Positions 35,455 through 44,799 of a stretch of 64,000 nucleotides of DNA are shown in pieces (within the stretch, counting starts at the first letter, position 1; each line of letters begins with the position of its first letter). The notes beneath the pieces are model-generated. The model saw only the letters and a list, made by a program, of their open reading frames with translations. It was not told the origin of the DNA and ran no database searches. The position numbers were made by a program, and so were the translations under genes. Origin of the DNA: Cupriavidus necator (lineage in GTDB: Bacteria; Pseudomonadota; Gammaproteobacteria; Burkholderiales; Burkholderiaceae); NCBI GenBank assembly GCA_022041995.1, contig CP074390.1:434001-498000 (forward strand), in the 5' to 3' direction.

Positions 35455-37050
35455 ATGAGTACCTATGACGCCGTCATTGTCGGCAGTGGTATCAATTCGC
35501 TTGTCTGCGCTGCCGTCCTCGCCCGGCGTGGCAAACGCGTCTGCGTGCTGGAACGCAACAGCACGCTGGGCGGATGCATTCGCACCGAGTCCCTGAACGC
35601 ACCGGGTTACCTGCACGACACGTTGTCCACCGCACACCCACTGTTTGTCACCTCGCCCGGCTACGCGGAGCTGAAGGACGATCTCCATCAGGCGGGGCTC
35701 AGCTACCGCAATAACGACACGCCCACGGGCGTATTACTACCCGACAATCGTTCGCTGATCTTAGCCACCTCCCGCGAGCGCAATGTCAGCGCATTCAATG
35801 CGCTGGCAAGCGGCGACGGCGATGCCTATATGGCCGCCATGCAGGAGGTCGAGCGGAATGCCGGACTGGTGTTCTCGCTGCTCGGCAACGAGCTTTGGAG
35901 CGCGGGTGTGGCAAGGACGGTGGCTGGCCGCCTGTGGAAGCAAGGCGTGCATGACACTGTTGCCTTCTTCTCCCCCGCGCTGATGAGTTGCCGGAATTGG
36001 CTGGAGACCCGCGTCAAATCCGACCTGGTCCGGGCGCTGCTGGCACCTTGGGTATTGCATACCGGCCTTGGCCCGGAGAGCGCCATGTCTGCGCTAATGG
36101 GCAAAGTGGTCGCGTTCAGCCTGGAGGCCGTGGGACTGCCAATCGTCCAAGGCGGCAATGCCCGGACGGTCGATGCATTTCGCCGGATCATCGAAAGCCG
36201 GGGCGGTGCGCTCCATGTCAATGCCGATGTCGAGGATATCTTGGTCCTCGGCGGCGCGGCGCGGGGCGTAAGGACACGGGACAAGCGCGTATTCACGGGC
36301 AAGGAAATTATCTGCAATGTCACCCCTGGGCAGCTCTACGGCAAGCTGCTGGCCCCTGAACACGTTCCGGCTGGTCTGCGGCAACAGGCCGCAGAGTACC
36401 GCTATGGAAAGGGCAATATGCAGATTCACTTGTCGTTGTCAGCCCCGCCGGACTGGCCCCAAGAGCATCTGCGGGACGTCATCTACCTGCACCTTACCTC
36501 TGGTCTGGACGGCGTCTCCAGGGCAGTCAGCGAAGCAGAGCGCGGGCTGCTTCCAGCCGAAGGTACGGTTTGCGTTGCCCAGCCTTGTGCGGTTGACCCG
36601 TCGAGGAGCCCGGCTGGTGGCTGGATACTCTGGATCCAGGTCCCCGAATGCCCGCGAAGTATCAAAGGCGATGCCTTGGGAGAAATTCCCGCCCCCGCGG
36701 ACGGCCGCTGGACGCCGGAAATCAGAGAACGCTACGCGGACCGGATCATCGAGCGCATTGCGCGCCAGGTTCCAAACCTGAAGGCGAGCATCGTCGGGCG
36801 GACTGTCCTGTCCCCGGCGGACCTCGAAGCGATGAACATCAATCTCGTCGGCGGCGACCCCTATTCCGGCGAATGCAGTATTGACCAGTTCATGTTCTGG
36901 CGGCCACTTCCAGGGGTCAAGGATCACGCAACGCCGGTCAAGCATCTCCACCATATCGGCGCCTCTACGCATCCAGGGCCCGGTCTTGGCGGCACATCTG
37001 GTTACCACGTCGCCAATGCGCTCGCACGGAAGCGGGCGAAATCAAACTGA
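35455..37050 (+). CDS. NAD(P)/FAD-dependent oxidoreductase, phytoene desaturase/amine oxidase-like
   Basis: 531 residues. The N-terminal FAD motif is DAVIVGSGINSLVCAAVLAR followed by GKRVCVLERNSTLGGCIRTE, typical of the carotenoid desaturase/amine oxidase superfamily. The C-terminal FAD motif is HIGASTHPGPGLGGTSGYHV. It could oxidise a dihydroindole, indoxyl or dimerised intermediate. I know no assigned function for such a protein in indole clusters. It starts 93 bases after the flavin reductase and is followed after 28 bases by the cyclase. Confidence 0.8.
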   Translation: MSTYDAVIVGSGINSLVCAAVLARRGKRVCVLERNSTLGGCIRTESLNAPGYLHDTLSTAHPLFVTSPGYAELKDDLHQAGLSYRNNDTPTGVLLPDNRSLILATSRERNVSAFNALASGDGDAYMAAMQEVERNAGLVFSLLGNELWSAGVARTVAGRLWKQGVHDTVAFFSPALMSCRNWLETRVKSDLVRALLAPWVLHTGLGPESAMSALMGKVVAFSLEAVGLPIVQGGNARTVDAFRRIIESRGGALHVNADVEDILVLGGAARGVRTRDKRVFTGKEIICNVTPGQLYGKLLAPEHVPAGLRQQAAEYRYGKGNMQIHLSLSAPPDWPQEHLRDVIYLHLTSGLDGVSRAVSEAERGLLPAEGTVCVAQPCAVDPSRSPAGGWILWIQVPECPRSIKGDALGEIPAPADGRWTPEIRERYADRIIERIARQVPNLKASIVGRTVLSPADLEAMNINLVGGDPYSGECSIDQFMFWRPLPGVKDHATPVKHLHHIGASTHPGPGLGGTSGYHVANALARKRAKSN

Positions 37051-37078
37051 AAGTGAAAAGATCTGAAAGGAGACAACC

Positions 37079-37858
37079 ATGAGCAACAGCCTCGCCCAGT
37101 TTGCAGCAGACCTTCTGGCTGGCCGCATCCGCGTGGTCGACCTGACCCAAACTCTGAGTCCCGAGTTTCCGACCATCTCGCTCCCGCCCGAGATGGGCCA
37201 GACCTGGCCCTTCCGGCAAGAGACCATCTCCCGCTATGACGAGCGGGGCCCGAACTGGTACTGGAATAACTTTTCCTGCGGCGAGCATACCGGCACCCAT
37301 TTCGACGCGCCCGTCCATTGGGTATCCGGCAAGGATCTGCCGGACAATACGACCGACACCATCCCCGCTGAGAAATTTTTCGCCAACGCCTGCGTCATCG
37401 ACTGCTCCAGCGAGGCCGCCGAAGACCCGGACTTCCTGCTCACTGTCGACGCCGTCAAGGCATGGGAAGCCCGGCATGGACGCATCCCGCCCCGCTCCTG
37501 GGTCCTGATGCGTACCGACTGGTCCCGGCGCACTAGTCCCGAGGCGTACCTGAATGCGCGCGATGATGGCATGCACACCCCCGGCCCCGACCAGGGAGTC
37601 GTCCAGTGGATGATCGAAGAGCGCGATGTCCATGGATTCGGCGTCGAGGCAATTGGTACCGACGCGGGCCAATCCTATGGCTGGGAGTTTCCGTTCCCGT
37701 GCCATTACCTGATGCACGGCAACAACCGCTACGGTCTGCAATGCCTGACCCATCTCGACCAGCTTCCTCCGCAGGGCGCACTGATTGTCGCTGCCCCGCT
37801 GAAGATCAAGGATGGCTCTGGCAGTCCGCTACGCGTCCTTGCCTTGATTCCCGGCTGA
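37079..37858 (+). CDS. Cyclase-family metal hydrolase, isatin hydrolase-like
   Basis: 259 residues. The signature HTGTHFDAPVHW matches the HXGTHXDXPXH metal motif of the cyclase/kynurenine formamidase/isatin hydrolase family, and VVDLTQTLSPEFPTISLP opens the fold. Isatin hydrolase opens the five-membered ring of isatin to isatinate. With an indole-type oxygenase upstream, this is the favoured reaction; an N-formylkynurenine-type amide is an alternative. Ribosome-binding site AGGAGA precedes the start. Confidence 0.85.
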   Translation: MSNSLAQFAADLLAGRIRVVDLTQTLSPEFPTISLPPEMGQTWPFRQETISRYDERGPNWYWNNFSCGEHTGTHFDAPVHWVSGKDLPDNTTDTIPAEKFFANACVIDCSSEAAEDPDFLLTVDAVKAWEARHGRIPPRSWVLMRTDWSRRTSPEAYLNARDDGMHTPGPDQGVVQWMIEERDVHGFGVEAIGTDAGQSYGWEFPFPCHYLMHGNNRYGLQCLTHLDQLPPQGALIVAAPLKIKDGSGSPLRVLALIPG

Positions 37859-37901
37859 CATTCCATCCGCTCGCCCATAACCACAAAAGGAGGAGAACGA
37901 A

Positions 37902-38846
37902 TTGAAGAAACGAGCCATCGCGGCCATGCTGGCCGGTTTGCTTGCGCTAGTCGGCAACCAAGCCTTCGCCAAGGAAGGTGCAGACCAGTATCCAAATGGC
38001 GCCGAAAGCTGGATGTCGGGAGCATTGCCCCCTCCCGGCACATACTTTCTCAATTACACCGGCTACTACGGCGGCAAACTCAAGGACGGCAACGGCGACA
38101 ACGCCAGCATTGGAGGGAATCCCGCCAAGGTGGATGCCTGGTTTGACGCCGTGCGTCTCGTCAAGGTAACGGACTTCACGATCCTTGGCGCAAGCTGGGG
38201 CATGCAGGCAATCGTCCCGCTGGTCTATCAATCGATGAATCTCCCCCAGTTGGGCGGCCGCCGCAGCGCCACCGGCCTGGGTGACATCTCGATCGACCCG
38301 ATTGTCCTCGGCTGGCATGGTGACAACTGGCATGTCACGACTGGCCTGGACATCTACCTGCCAACGGGACGATACGACCAGAACGATCCCAGGACCAGCA
38401 TCGGCGCGAACTACTGGGCCTTCGAGCCGGTCGCCGCATTCACCTGGCTGGGCCAGGGCGGCTGGGAAGTCTCCGCCAAGGTCATGTACAACATCAAGGG
38501 CAAGAACAAGGACGCGAACTTTGGCGGCATGACTGGAAATTATCAGTCAGGGCAGGAACTGCACGTGGACTATGCCTTTGGCAAGCATATCGGCCCGTGG
38601 ACTGTCGGCTTGAGCGGCTATTATCTGAAGCAAGTCACGGACGACAAGTTCAATGGCACCGTGGTACCGGAGGTGCCCGGCGTGTGGAGCCGGGGCCGAC
38701 GTGGTGAAGTGCTCGCCATTGGCCCGAGTGTCTCCTATACGAATGCCAAGGGCACCAGCTTCGTCGCCCAATGGCAGCATGAAGCGTATGCCGAGAACCG
38801 GTTTGCCGGCGACAAATTCTGGTTCAAGGTGGTTACAGCGTTCTAA
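37902..38846 (+). CDS. Outer-membrane transporter of the phenol-degradation (SphA/MetA-pathway) type
   Basis: 314 residues with a TTG start at 37902, supported by a strong AGGAGG seven bases upstream. A signal peptide (KKRAIAAMLAGLLALVGNQ, cleaved near AFA-KEG) precedes a beta-strand-rich body with YFLNYTGYYGGKLKDGNG, GLDIYLPTGRYDQND and a terminal Phe in FWFKVVTAF, the usual outer-membrane sorting signal. Members admit hydrophobic aromatics. It closes the cluster and is followed by a hairpin. Confidence 0.85.
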   Translation: MKKRAIAAMLAGLLALVGNQAFAKEGADQYPNGAESWMSGALPPPGTYFLNYTGYYGGKLKDGNGDNASIGGNPAKVDAWFDAVRLVKVTDFTILGASWGMQAIVPLVYQSMNLPQLGGRRSATGLGDISIDPIVLGWHGDNWHVTTGLDIYLPTGRYDQNDPRTSIGANYWAFEPVAAFTWLGQGGWEVSAKVMYNIKGKNKDANFGGMTGNYQSGQELHVDYAFGKHIGPWTVGLSGYYLKQVTDDKFNGTVVPEVPGVWSRGRRGEVLAIGPSVSYTNAKGTSFVAQWQHEAYAENRFAGDKFWFKVVTAF

Positions 38847-38852
38847 CGACGA

Positions 38853-38874
38853 CGGGTCCGCGGGAGCGGACCCG
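38853..38874 (+). terminator. Hairpin after the outer-membrane transporter gene
   Basis: CGGGTCCG (38853-38860) and CGGACCCG (38867-38874) pair perfectly around CGGGAG, six bases after the stop. It lacks a T run, but position at the end of the cluster suggests a terminator. Confidence 0.5.
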
Positions 38875-38975
38875 CAAAGCCGGGGTATGCTCCAATGGGA
38901 GGCAGCCCTGTATGCTGCCGGGATCAGCCGGCAGGCTGGTTCCACAGCCAGCCCGAGGGGCGAAAGAGGTGAAGC

Positions 38976-40217
38976 ATGGCTATCATCAGTCGCCAGCTGT
39001 TCTCTAACTCCGCAGAGTTCCGGGTGCGCGATGTAACGCTCTCCGCGAGTGACGATTTCGATACCCAAAGGGACAAGCTCGCACGCATCATGCTGGATGC
39101 GATGTACCAGTTTGTCGGCCTTCTGGATGTCGACGGCAAGATGCTCGAGATTAACCGCGCAGCGCTCGAAGGGATCGGCATCCGGATGGACGATATTCGG
39201 GGAAAGCCATTCTGGGAGGCACGCTGGTGGGTCATCTCGCAGGAGAGCCAGGCCTTGCTGCAAGCGCTAATCCGGCGCGCAAGCCAGGGCGAGTTCGTCC
39301 GAGGTGACTTCGAAGTCTACGGTCAAGCGAGGGGCGAAGAGACAATCATTGTCGATTTTTCGCTCTTGCCCATTCGGGATTCGAATGGCACCGTTGTGTT
39401 TCTGCTCCCTGAAGGCCGCAATATCACGGAGAAGAAGCACGCAGAAGCAGCGCTCGCCCAAAAGAACGAGGAACTGCAAGCCAGCTGGGAGTTGATTCGG
39501 AGGCAGCGCGACGAACTCCAGAGCCTCTACGATAAGCTCATGACAGAGCAGAAATTATCAGAGCGGCTGCTGCTCAATTTGCTTCCCTACCCCATCGCCG
39601 AGAAGCTGAAGACGCGCCCTGATCTGGTCGCCAACAGTATTCCCGAGATTATCGCTGACAGCTTCTCTGAAGTATCAGTTCTATTCGCGGACATCGTCGC
39701 CTTCACCCGGTTTTCGGCTGACATGAGCCCCGAGCAGTTGGTTGCTGTCCTCAATGAAATCTTTTGCGAGTTTGACATCATTGCGGACTATTGCGGCCTC
39801 GAAAAAATCAAGACCATTGGCGATGCCTATATGGCCGCCGCGGGGCTCCCCGAACCCGCCGCGGATCACGCAGTACGAGCAGCGGAGATGGCGTTGGGCA
39901 TGGTAGACGCCCTCATCCACGTCAACCAGCGCAGCGGCTACAACCTGCAAATGCGCGTTGGCATCAATAGTGGGCCAGTGGTCGCCGGGGTCATCGGCAA
40001 GCGCAAGTTCATATACGACTTATGGGGGGCCGCGGTCAATACGGCCAGCCGAATGGAATCGCACGGTGTCGCCGGGCGGATCCAGGTGACAGGCGCAACC
40101 AGGCGTCTTCTTGACGAACTCTATTTGTTCGAGGAGCGGGGGACAATCGAGGCTAAGGGAATTGGCGCACTGCATACTTGGTTCCTGACCGGCCGTAAAG
40201 ATACGCCGCCGAGATAG
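38976..40217 (+). CDS. PAS-domain class III adenylate cyclase
   Basis: 413 residues. A PAS domain occupies about 35-150 (MYQFVGLLDVDGKMLEIN to LLPEGRNITEKK). A coiled-coil follows (about 155-195), then the signalling stretch LLLNLLPYPIAEKLKTRPD and the class III catalytic domain (about 215-400). Metal ligands are in VSVLFADIVAFTRF and TIGDAYMAAAGLPEP. The Lys in EKIKTIGDAY and Asp in IYDLWGAAVNTASRME indicate ATP rather than GTP. It makes cAMP in response to a PAS-sensed signal. There is no membrane segment, so it is cytoplasmic. It follows the indole-type cluster and could report an aromatic or redox signal. Confidence 0.87.
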   Translation: MAIISRQLFSNSAEFRVRDVTLSASDDFDTQRDKLARIMLDAMYQFVGLLDVDGKMLEINRAALEGIGIRMDDIRGKPFWEARWWVISQESQALLQALIRRASQGEFVRGDFEVYGQARGEETIIVDFSLLPIRDSNGTVVFLLPEGRNITEKKHAEAALAQKNEELQASWELIRRQRDELQSLYDKLMTEQKLSERLLLNLLPYPIAEKLKTRPDLVANSIPEIIADSFSEVSVLFADIVAFTRFSADMSPEQLVAVLNEIFCEFDIIADYCGLEKIKTIGDAYMAAAGLPEPAADHAVRAAEMALGMVDALIHVNQRSGYNLQMRVGINSGPVVAGVIGKRKFIYDLWGAAVNTASRMESHGVAGRIQVTGATRRLLDELYLFEERGTIEAKGIGALHTWFLTGRKDTPPR

Positions 40218-40528
40218 GATCCTGTTGGGTTTACAACGGGCTTTAGTTGTCCATTGCTTGTATCCCCACGAAACAAGTGCTTCGGTAGCCTCATTTCCAC
40301 GAGGTTCTGGACGGGAATTGCTTGAAATCCGGTCACGATTCTCCAAATTTCCCATGTTGGCGATGTCACCGAAATCTTGCCGGCCGGCAGCGTTATGCTT
40401 GAATCCATTCAGGGCAACGGTGCCTTGTCGACACACAACAAGAGCACCTGTCACCCAACCTCCTCTCCGGGAGAGGTACCGGAGCCGTCCCGTGAGTTCA
40501 CGTTCGTAATGCAAAAACGGATGCCGGT
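40218..40528. other. Gene-free stretch between cyclase and BPL_N genes
   Basis: 311 bases with lower GC than the flanks. No RNA gene, repeat or recognisable protein remnant was found in any frame. The last 60 bases, including a CTCTCCGGGAGAG palindrome near 40465, presumably hold the leader of the following gene. Confidence 0.4.
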
Positions 40529-41331
40529 ATGCCAAGGCCCCAGATCCTGACCTATGTCGACGCCGGCGCTTCCGACTGGACCGCGTGCCTGATGCGGACC
40601 ATCGGGCACCAGCTCCATGCCAGCACCTACGAGATCCGAGCGGTGATGGCAGACGAGATCCGGCACGACACCACGCTGTTCGATGGTGCGGTGCTGTTTG
40701 TCATGCCGGGGGCGCCGACCTTCCCTACTGTGCAATGCTGAACGGTGCGCCGAACGTGCGCATCCGGCATTTCGTCGAGCAGGGCGGCGTCTACCTCGGG
40801 ATTTGCGCAGGCGCTTACTACGCATGTCGGGAAATGGCGTTTCACGCCGGCACCAGGGGCGCAATCTGCGGCCCGCGCGAACTGTGCTTTGTCGACGCGG
40901 TGGCAGTGGGCTCGCTGCCAGAACTTACTGATGGCATGCTGTATGACGGCACGCCGCGTACCACGGCCGCGGTGAAACTGCGGACCACGGACAGGCTGAC
41001 CGATGTCCCGATGTCGCTATACACCCACTACCATGGCGGCTGCCGCTTTGACTTCGGCGACGCCCCCGGCGCTGACACGCAGGTCCTGGCCGTCTATGCG
41101 GATATCGATGGCACGCCGCCCGCCATCGTCAGTTCACGGGTTGGCAAGGGCCGCGCGGTGCTCGCGGGCGTCCACCTGGAGATCTCCGAGCGGGAGTGCA
41201 AGGATGCGCTGCGCGGACACAGCGATATGCCTGAACACCTCCATGTCTGCCACCGGCTGGCGGAGACAGGCGATACACGCCTGGCGGTGTTTCGCCAGTT
41301 GCTGGCGCACGCGGGGCTTGCGCTGAGCTGA
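40529..41331 (+). pseudogene. BPL_N-domain (biotin-protein ligase N-terminal-like) protein with one-base frameshift
   Basis: From ATG 40529 the frame reads ILTYVDAGASDWTACLMRTI and LFDGAVLFVMPGAPTFPTVQC, then stops at 40741. The shifted frame gives ADLPYCAMLNG followed by GGVYLGICAGAYYACREM and runs to 41331. One extra G in the run 40708-40712 joins them into 267 residues. The GICAGAYYAC nucleophile-elbow Cys and the glutamine amidotransferase-like fold are the hallmarks of BPL_N proteins. The function is not well known in bacteria. It converges on a biotin-carboxylase gene. Confidence 0.75.
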
Positions 41332-41370
41332 GCGGCACGCCCTACCCTTTGGCCGGCATGCTTAGTGAAT

Positions 41371-43101
41371 TCACACAATGTTAACCAGCCGCGTCCCCGC
41401 CGTCAGGAAAGTGCCTGCGGCCGCCTGCCACGTTACGCGGCCGCCGCGATGCGCATGGACTTGCATCTCCATCTTCATTGCTTCCATCACGGCGATCAAA
41501 TCGCCTTCCTTGACCTCGTCACCCACTGCGACCTTCCAGGTCTGCACGGTGCCGGCGATCGGGGACGGCAGGTCCGCCGGGTCGGTAGCGGCGGCCTGGG
41601 CCAGCGCCGCGGCGCTGCCTTGCCCGGGCGCGTCGGCGAGGCCGCGCAGCAGCTGCGCCGGCAGGCCCAGCACCATGCGCCGGCCGTCGATCTCGATGGC
41701 GGTGCGCAGCAGGCTGGCATCGTGCTGGGGCTCGGCACGGGTGGCCGCCGCCAGCGGTTCGGCGAAGTCCGACTCGATCCAGCGCGTGTGGACCCTGAAG
41801 CCATCCGCGCCGAGGAAATCTGCGTGGTCGATCACCGCACGGTGGAACGGCAGCACCGACGCCACACCCTCGATACGGAACTCGCGCAGCGCACGGCGTG
41901 CGCGCGCCAGCGCCTGTTCGCGCGTGGCACCGGTCACGATGAGCTTGGCCATCAGCGAGTCGAATGTGCCGGGGACCACCGAGCCCGACTGCACGCCCGA
42001 GTCCACGCGCACCCCGGGGCCCGACGGAGCCTCGAAGGTTTGCACCGGCCCGGGCGTGGGCAGAAAGCCGCGGCCCACGTCCTCGGCGTTGATGCGGAAC
42101 TCGATCGAATGGCCCAACGGCGCCGGGGTTTCGGTAATGGAGAGCGGCAAGCCATCCGCCACCCGCAATTGCTCGACCACCAGGTCCACGCCGGTGGTCT
42201 GCTCGGTCACGGGGTGCTCCACCTGCAGGCGGGTGTTGACCTCCAGGAAGGAGATCGCGCCGCTGGCGCTGAGCAGGAATTCCACGGTGCCGGCACTGGT
42301 GTAGTTGGCCGCCGCGCAGATGTCGCGGGCGGCGGCGTGGATACGCGTGCGCTGCGCGTCGGTCAGGAACGGCGCGGGGGCTTCTTCGACCAGCTTCTGG
42401 TTGCGGCGCTGCAGCGAGCAGTCGCGCGTGCCCAGCACCACGACATTGCCATGCTGGTCGGCCAGTACCTGCGCTTCGATATGGCGAGGCTTGTCGAGGA
42501 ACTGCTCAACGAAGCATTCGCCGCGCCCAAAGGCAGTGACAGCTTCGCGCACGGCGGAGGCGTACAGCTCTTCAACCTCATCCATGCGCCATGCGATCTT
42601 CATGCCGCGGCCGCCGCCGCCGAAGGCTGCCTTGATGATAATCGGCAGGCCGTTCTGCTCGGCAAAGGCCAGTACCTCGCTGGCGTCCACGACCGGGTCG
42701 GGCGTGCCGGCGACCAGCGGGGCACCAACCTGCAAGGCGATCTTGCGCGCTTCCACCTTATCGCCCAGCCGGGCAATCGTGGCGGGAGACGGGCCAATCC
42801 AGACCAGGCCGGCATCGATCACTGCCTTGGCAAAGGCTTCACTTTCCGACAGGAAGCCGTAGCCCGGATGCACGGCATCTGCCCCGCTGCGTCGGGCGAT
42901 ATCGAGCAGCTTGGGAATGTTCAGGTAGGTGTCAGCCGGACGGTCGCCATCCAGGCCATAAGCCTCGTCGGCCAGCCGCGCGTGCAGCGCGTCGATATCA
43001 GCATTGGCATACACGGCCACCGACCCGACGCCGTAGTCGGCACAGGCGCGGATGATGCGGACGGCAATCTCGCCACGGTTGGCAATCAGGACTTTCTTCA
43101 T
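41371..43101 (-). CDS. Biotin carboxylase fused to biotin carboxyl carrier domain
   Basis: 576 residues. Biotin carboxylase (about 1-445) is shown by KKVLIANRGEIAVRIIRAC, the ATP-grasp GGGGRGMK, and EVNTRLQVEHPVTEQ. A linker leads to a BCCP domain (about 505-576) with biotinylated Lys near residue 543 in VMEAMKMEMQ. It carboxylates its own biotin with ATP and bicarbonate. Acyl-CoA carboxylases need a separate beta subunit, but the operon instead supplies a PxpB-PxpC protein homologous to the carboxyltransferase of urea carboxylase. This suggests an amide or lactam substrate. Confidence 0.9.
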   Translation of the reverse strand: MKKVLIANRGEIAVRIIRACADYGVGSVAVYANADIDALHARLADEAYGLDGDRPADTYLNIPKLLDIARRSGADAVHPGYGFLSESEAFAKAVIDAGLVWIGPSPATIARLGDKVEARKIALQVGAPLVAGTPDPVVDASEVLAFAEQNGLPIIIKAAFGGGGRGMKIAWRMDEVEELYASAVREAVTAFGRGECFVEQFLDKPRHIEAQVLADQHGNVVVLGTRDCSLQRRNQKLVEEAPAPFLTDAQRTRIHAAARDICAAANYTSAGTVEFLLSASGAISFLEVNTRLQVEHPVTEQTTGVDLVVEQLRVADGLPLSITETPAPLGHSIEFRINAEDVGRGFLPTPGPVQTFEAPSGPGVRVDSGVQSGSVVPGTFDSLMAKLIVTGATREQALARARRALREFRIEGVASVLPFHRAVIDHADFLGADGFRVHTRWIESDFAEPLAAATRAEPQHDASLLRTAIEIDGRRMVLGLPAQLLRGLADAPGQGSAAALAQAAATDPADLPSPIAGTVQTWKVAVGDEVKEGDLIAVMEAMKMEMQVHAHRGGRVTWQAAAGTFLTAGTRLVNIV

Positions 43102-43128
43102 CGCAAATCTCGGTTGGGGCTTGTGCGC

Positions 43129-44772
43129 TCAGGCGGCAGACGGTCGCTGCGCCGACGGTTGCAGTTCTGACGGTTGAAGTTCTTCGAAGGCGCCGACCGG
43201 GTTGAAGCGCAGCCAGGCGCCAACCGGAATCTGTCCGGCGCGGTCCAGGTGGTAAGGAGCCACGGCCCCGATCACGGGGTAGCCGCCGGTCAGCGGGTGG
43301 TCGGCCAGGAACAGCACGGGTTGGCCGCTTGGCGGCACCTGCAACGCACCCAGGGCGGTGCCCTCGCTGGGCAGCTCGCCGGTGATGGCGCGCTCCAGCG
43401 GCACCTCGCCGGCCAGGCGCAGGCCCACGCGGTTGGATTGTGGGGTGACTTGCCAGCGCTGCGCAGCAAGGCGCGCCACGGACTCGGCAGTGAACCAGTC
43501 GGTGCGGGGACCGAGCACCACATCCAGCACGACGTCCTGCGCCACCGTGGGCAGGTCGGCGGCAGGCAACCCGGGGGGGCCCACGACGGCGCCGGCCGGT
43601 GCCGCCAGCAGGTCCAGCACATCGCCCACGGCCAGCGGCGCGGGGCCGACCTTGGCCAGTGTGTCGGTAGCACAACTGCCCAGGACCGGCGCGACGGCAA
43701 ACCCGCCGCGTGCAGCCACATAGCTCCGGGCGCCGGCAAGAGGCTGACCGATGCTTAGCGTGTCGCCATCGGCCAGCGCCACGGCCTGGTGGTTCGGGAC
43801 GCTCCATAGGCGGCCATCGGCAGTGCGCACCGTCAGCGCCGCATCGGCGCCGGTGACAGCCAGCACGGTTTCGCCCACGCTCTGCAGTTGCAGGCCGCCG
43901 CCCACGGTCTCGAGCGCCGCGCAGTCGCTGCGGTTGCCGACCAGGCGGTTGGCCATCTTGAGGGCGGCCTGGTCCATCGCACCCGAGGCCGAGACGCCCT
44001 GCCCCGCCTGGCCGTGCCGGCCCAGGTCCTGGAACACCGTCTGCAGCCCGGTGGCCTTCACCTTCAGCGCCGCGGCAGCAGGCGCCTTGTCCGTCGGCAA
44101 CGGCTGGCGCGCCGGGGCGCCAGCGGCGATGGCGCTGCCCGCATCGAGCACGCCATCGAGCGTGGCGATGTCGATGAACCGCACACGATAGCCGGGCAGC
44201 AGCAGCGCAGGCTGTTCGCGATTCAGGTCCCACATGGCCACGGGGGTGACCCCGATGATCTGCCAGCCGCCCGGGCTGGCCTGCGGGTACACGCCGCTGA
44301 AGGTGCCCGCCAGGCCCACGGCACCGGCGGGAATACGCGTGCGCGGCGTACTGCGGCGCGGCACGTCGAAGCTGGGATGGCCGCCGCTGAGATAGGCAAA
44401 GCCTGGCGCAAAGCCGGTAAAGGCAACGGTGTATTCGCTGCCGGTGTGGCGGCGCACCACTTCCGCGGGCGTGATGCCAAGCAGCTGGGCCACCTCGGCC
44501 AGGTCCTCGCCGTCATAGCGCACCGGAATCTCGACCAGGATGTTGCTGCGCCCGACGCGCTGCGACAGGTCGCGCGCGGCGATGGCCCGTACCAGCGCGG
44601 CGGCGCTGGTGGCCACTGGGCGGAAGTGAACGAGGATGGTGCGCGCGGCGGGCACGAGCTCCGCCACGCCGGGTAGGGGATCGCGCTGCAGCGAGGCCAG
44701 CAAGGCCAGCGTCTGGTCCAGGTCGGCCAGTTCCACCAGCAGTGCATTCGAAGTGACGGGCAGAAAACGCAA
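43129..44772 (-). CDS. PxpB-PxpC fusion (5-oxoprolinase/urea amidolyase carboxyltransferase family)
   Basis: 547 residues. The first 215 form a PxpB/KipI domain (FTGFAPGFAYLSGGHPSFDV, PRRSTPRTRIPAGAVGLAG, SPGGWQIIGVTP). From about 230 to 525 is PxpC/KipA (TVFQDLGRHGQAGQGVSASG, ETVGGGLQLQ, ARGGFAVAPVLGS). PxpA-type partner is absent in this window. The same two domains make the carboxyltransferase of urea carboxylase, so with the adjacent BC-BCCP gene 27 bases downstream it may be half of a split biotin-dependent enzyme. 5-oxoproline cleavage is the alternative. Confidence 0.88.
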   Translation of the reverse strand: MRFLPVTSNALLVELADLDQTLALLASLQRDPLPGVAELVPAARTILVHFRPVATSAAALVRAIAARDLSQRVGRSNILVEIPVRYDGEDLAEVAQLLGITPAEVVRRHTGSEYTVAFTGFAPGFAYLSGGHPSFDVPRRSTPRTRIPAGAVGLAGTFSGVYPQASPGGWQIIGVTPVAMWDLNREQPALLLPGYRVRFIDIATLDGVLDAGSAIAAGAPARQPLPTDKAPAAAALKVKATGLQTVFQDLGRHGQAGQGVSASGAMDQAALKMANRLVGNRSDCAALETVGGGLQLQSVGETVLAVTGADAALTVRTADGRLWSVPNHQAVALADGDTLSIGQPLAGARSYVAARGGFAVAPVLGSCATDTLAKVGPAPLAVGDVLDLLAAPAGAVVGPPGLPAADLPTVAQDVVLDVVLGPRTDWFTAESVARLAAQRWQVTPQSNRVGLRLAGEVPLERAITGELPSEGTALGALQVPPSGQPVLFLADHPLTGGYPVIGAVAPYHLDRAGQIPVGAWLRFNPVGAFEELQPSELQPSAQRPSAA

Positions 44773-44799
44773 AACGAGCTCCGCAATGACCCGGAGGTC

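Noticed and set aside
41365..43170. 601-codon plus-strand open frame
   Set aside because: Antisense to the biotin carboxylase gene, whose motifs are unmistakable; the frame has repetitive His/Arg-rich composition and no family.
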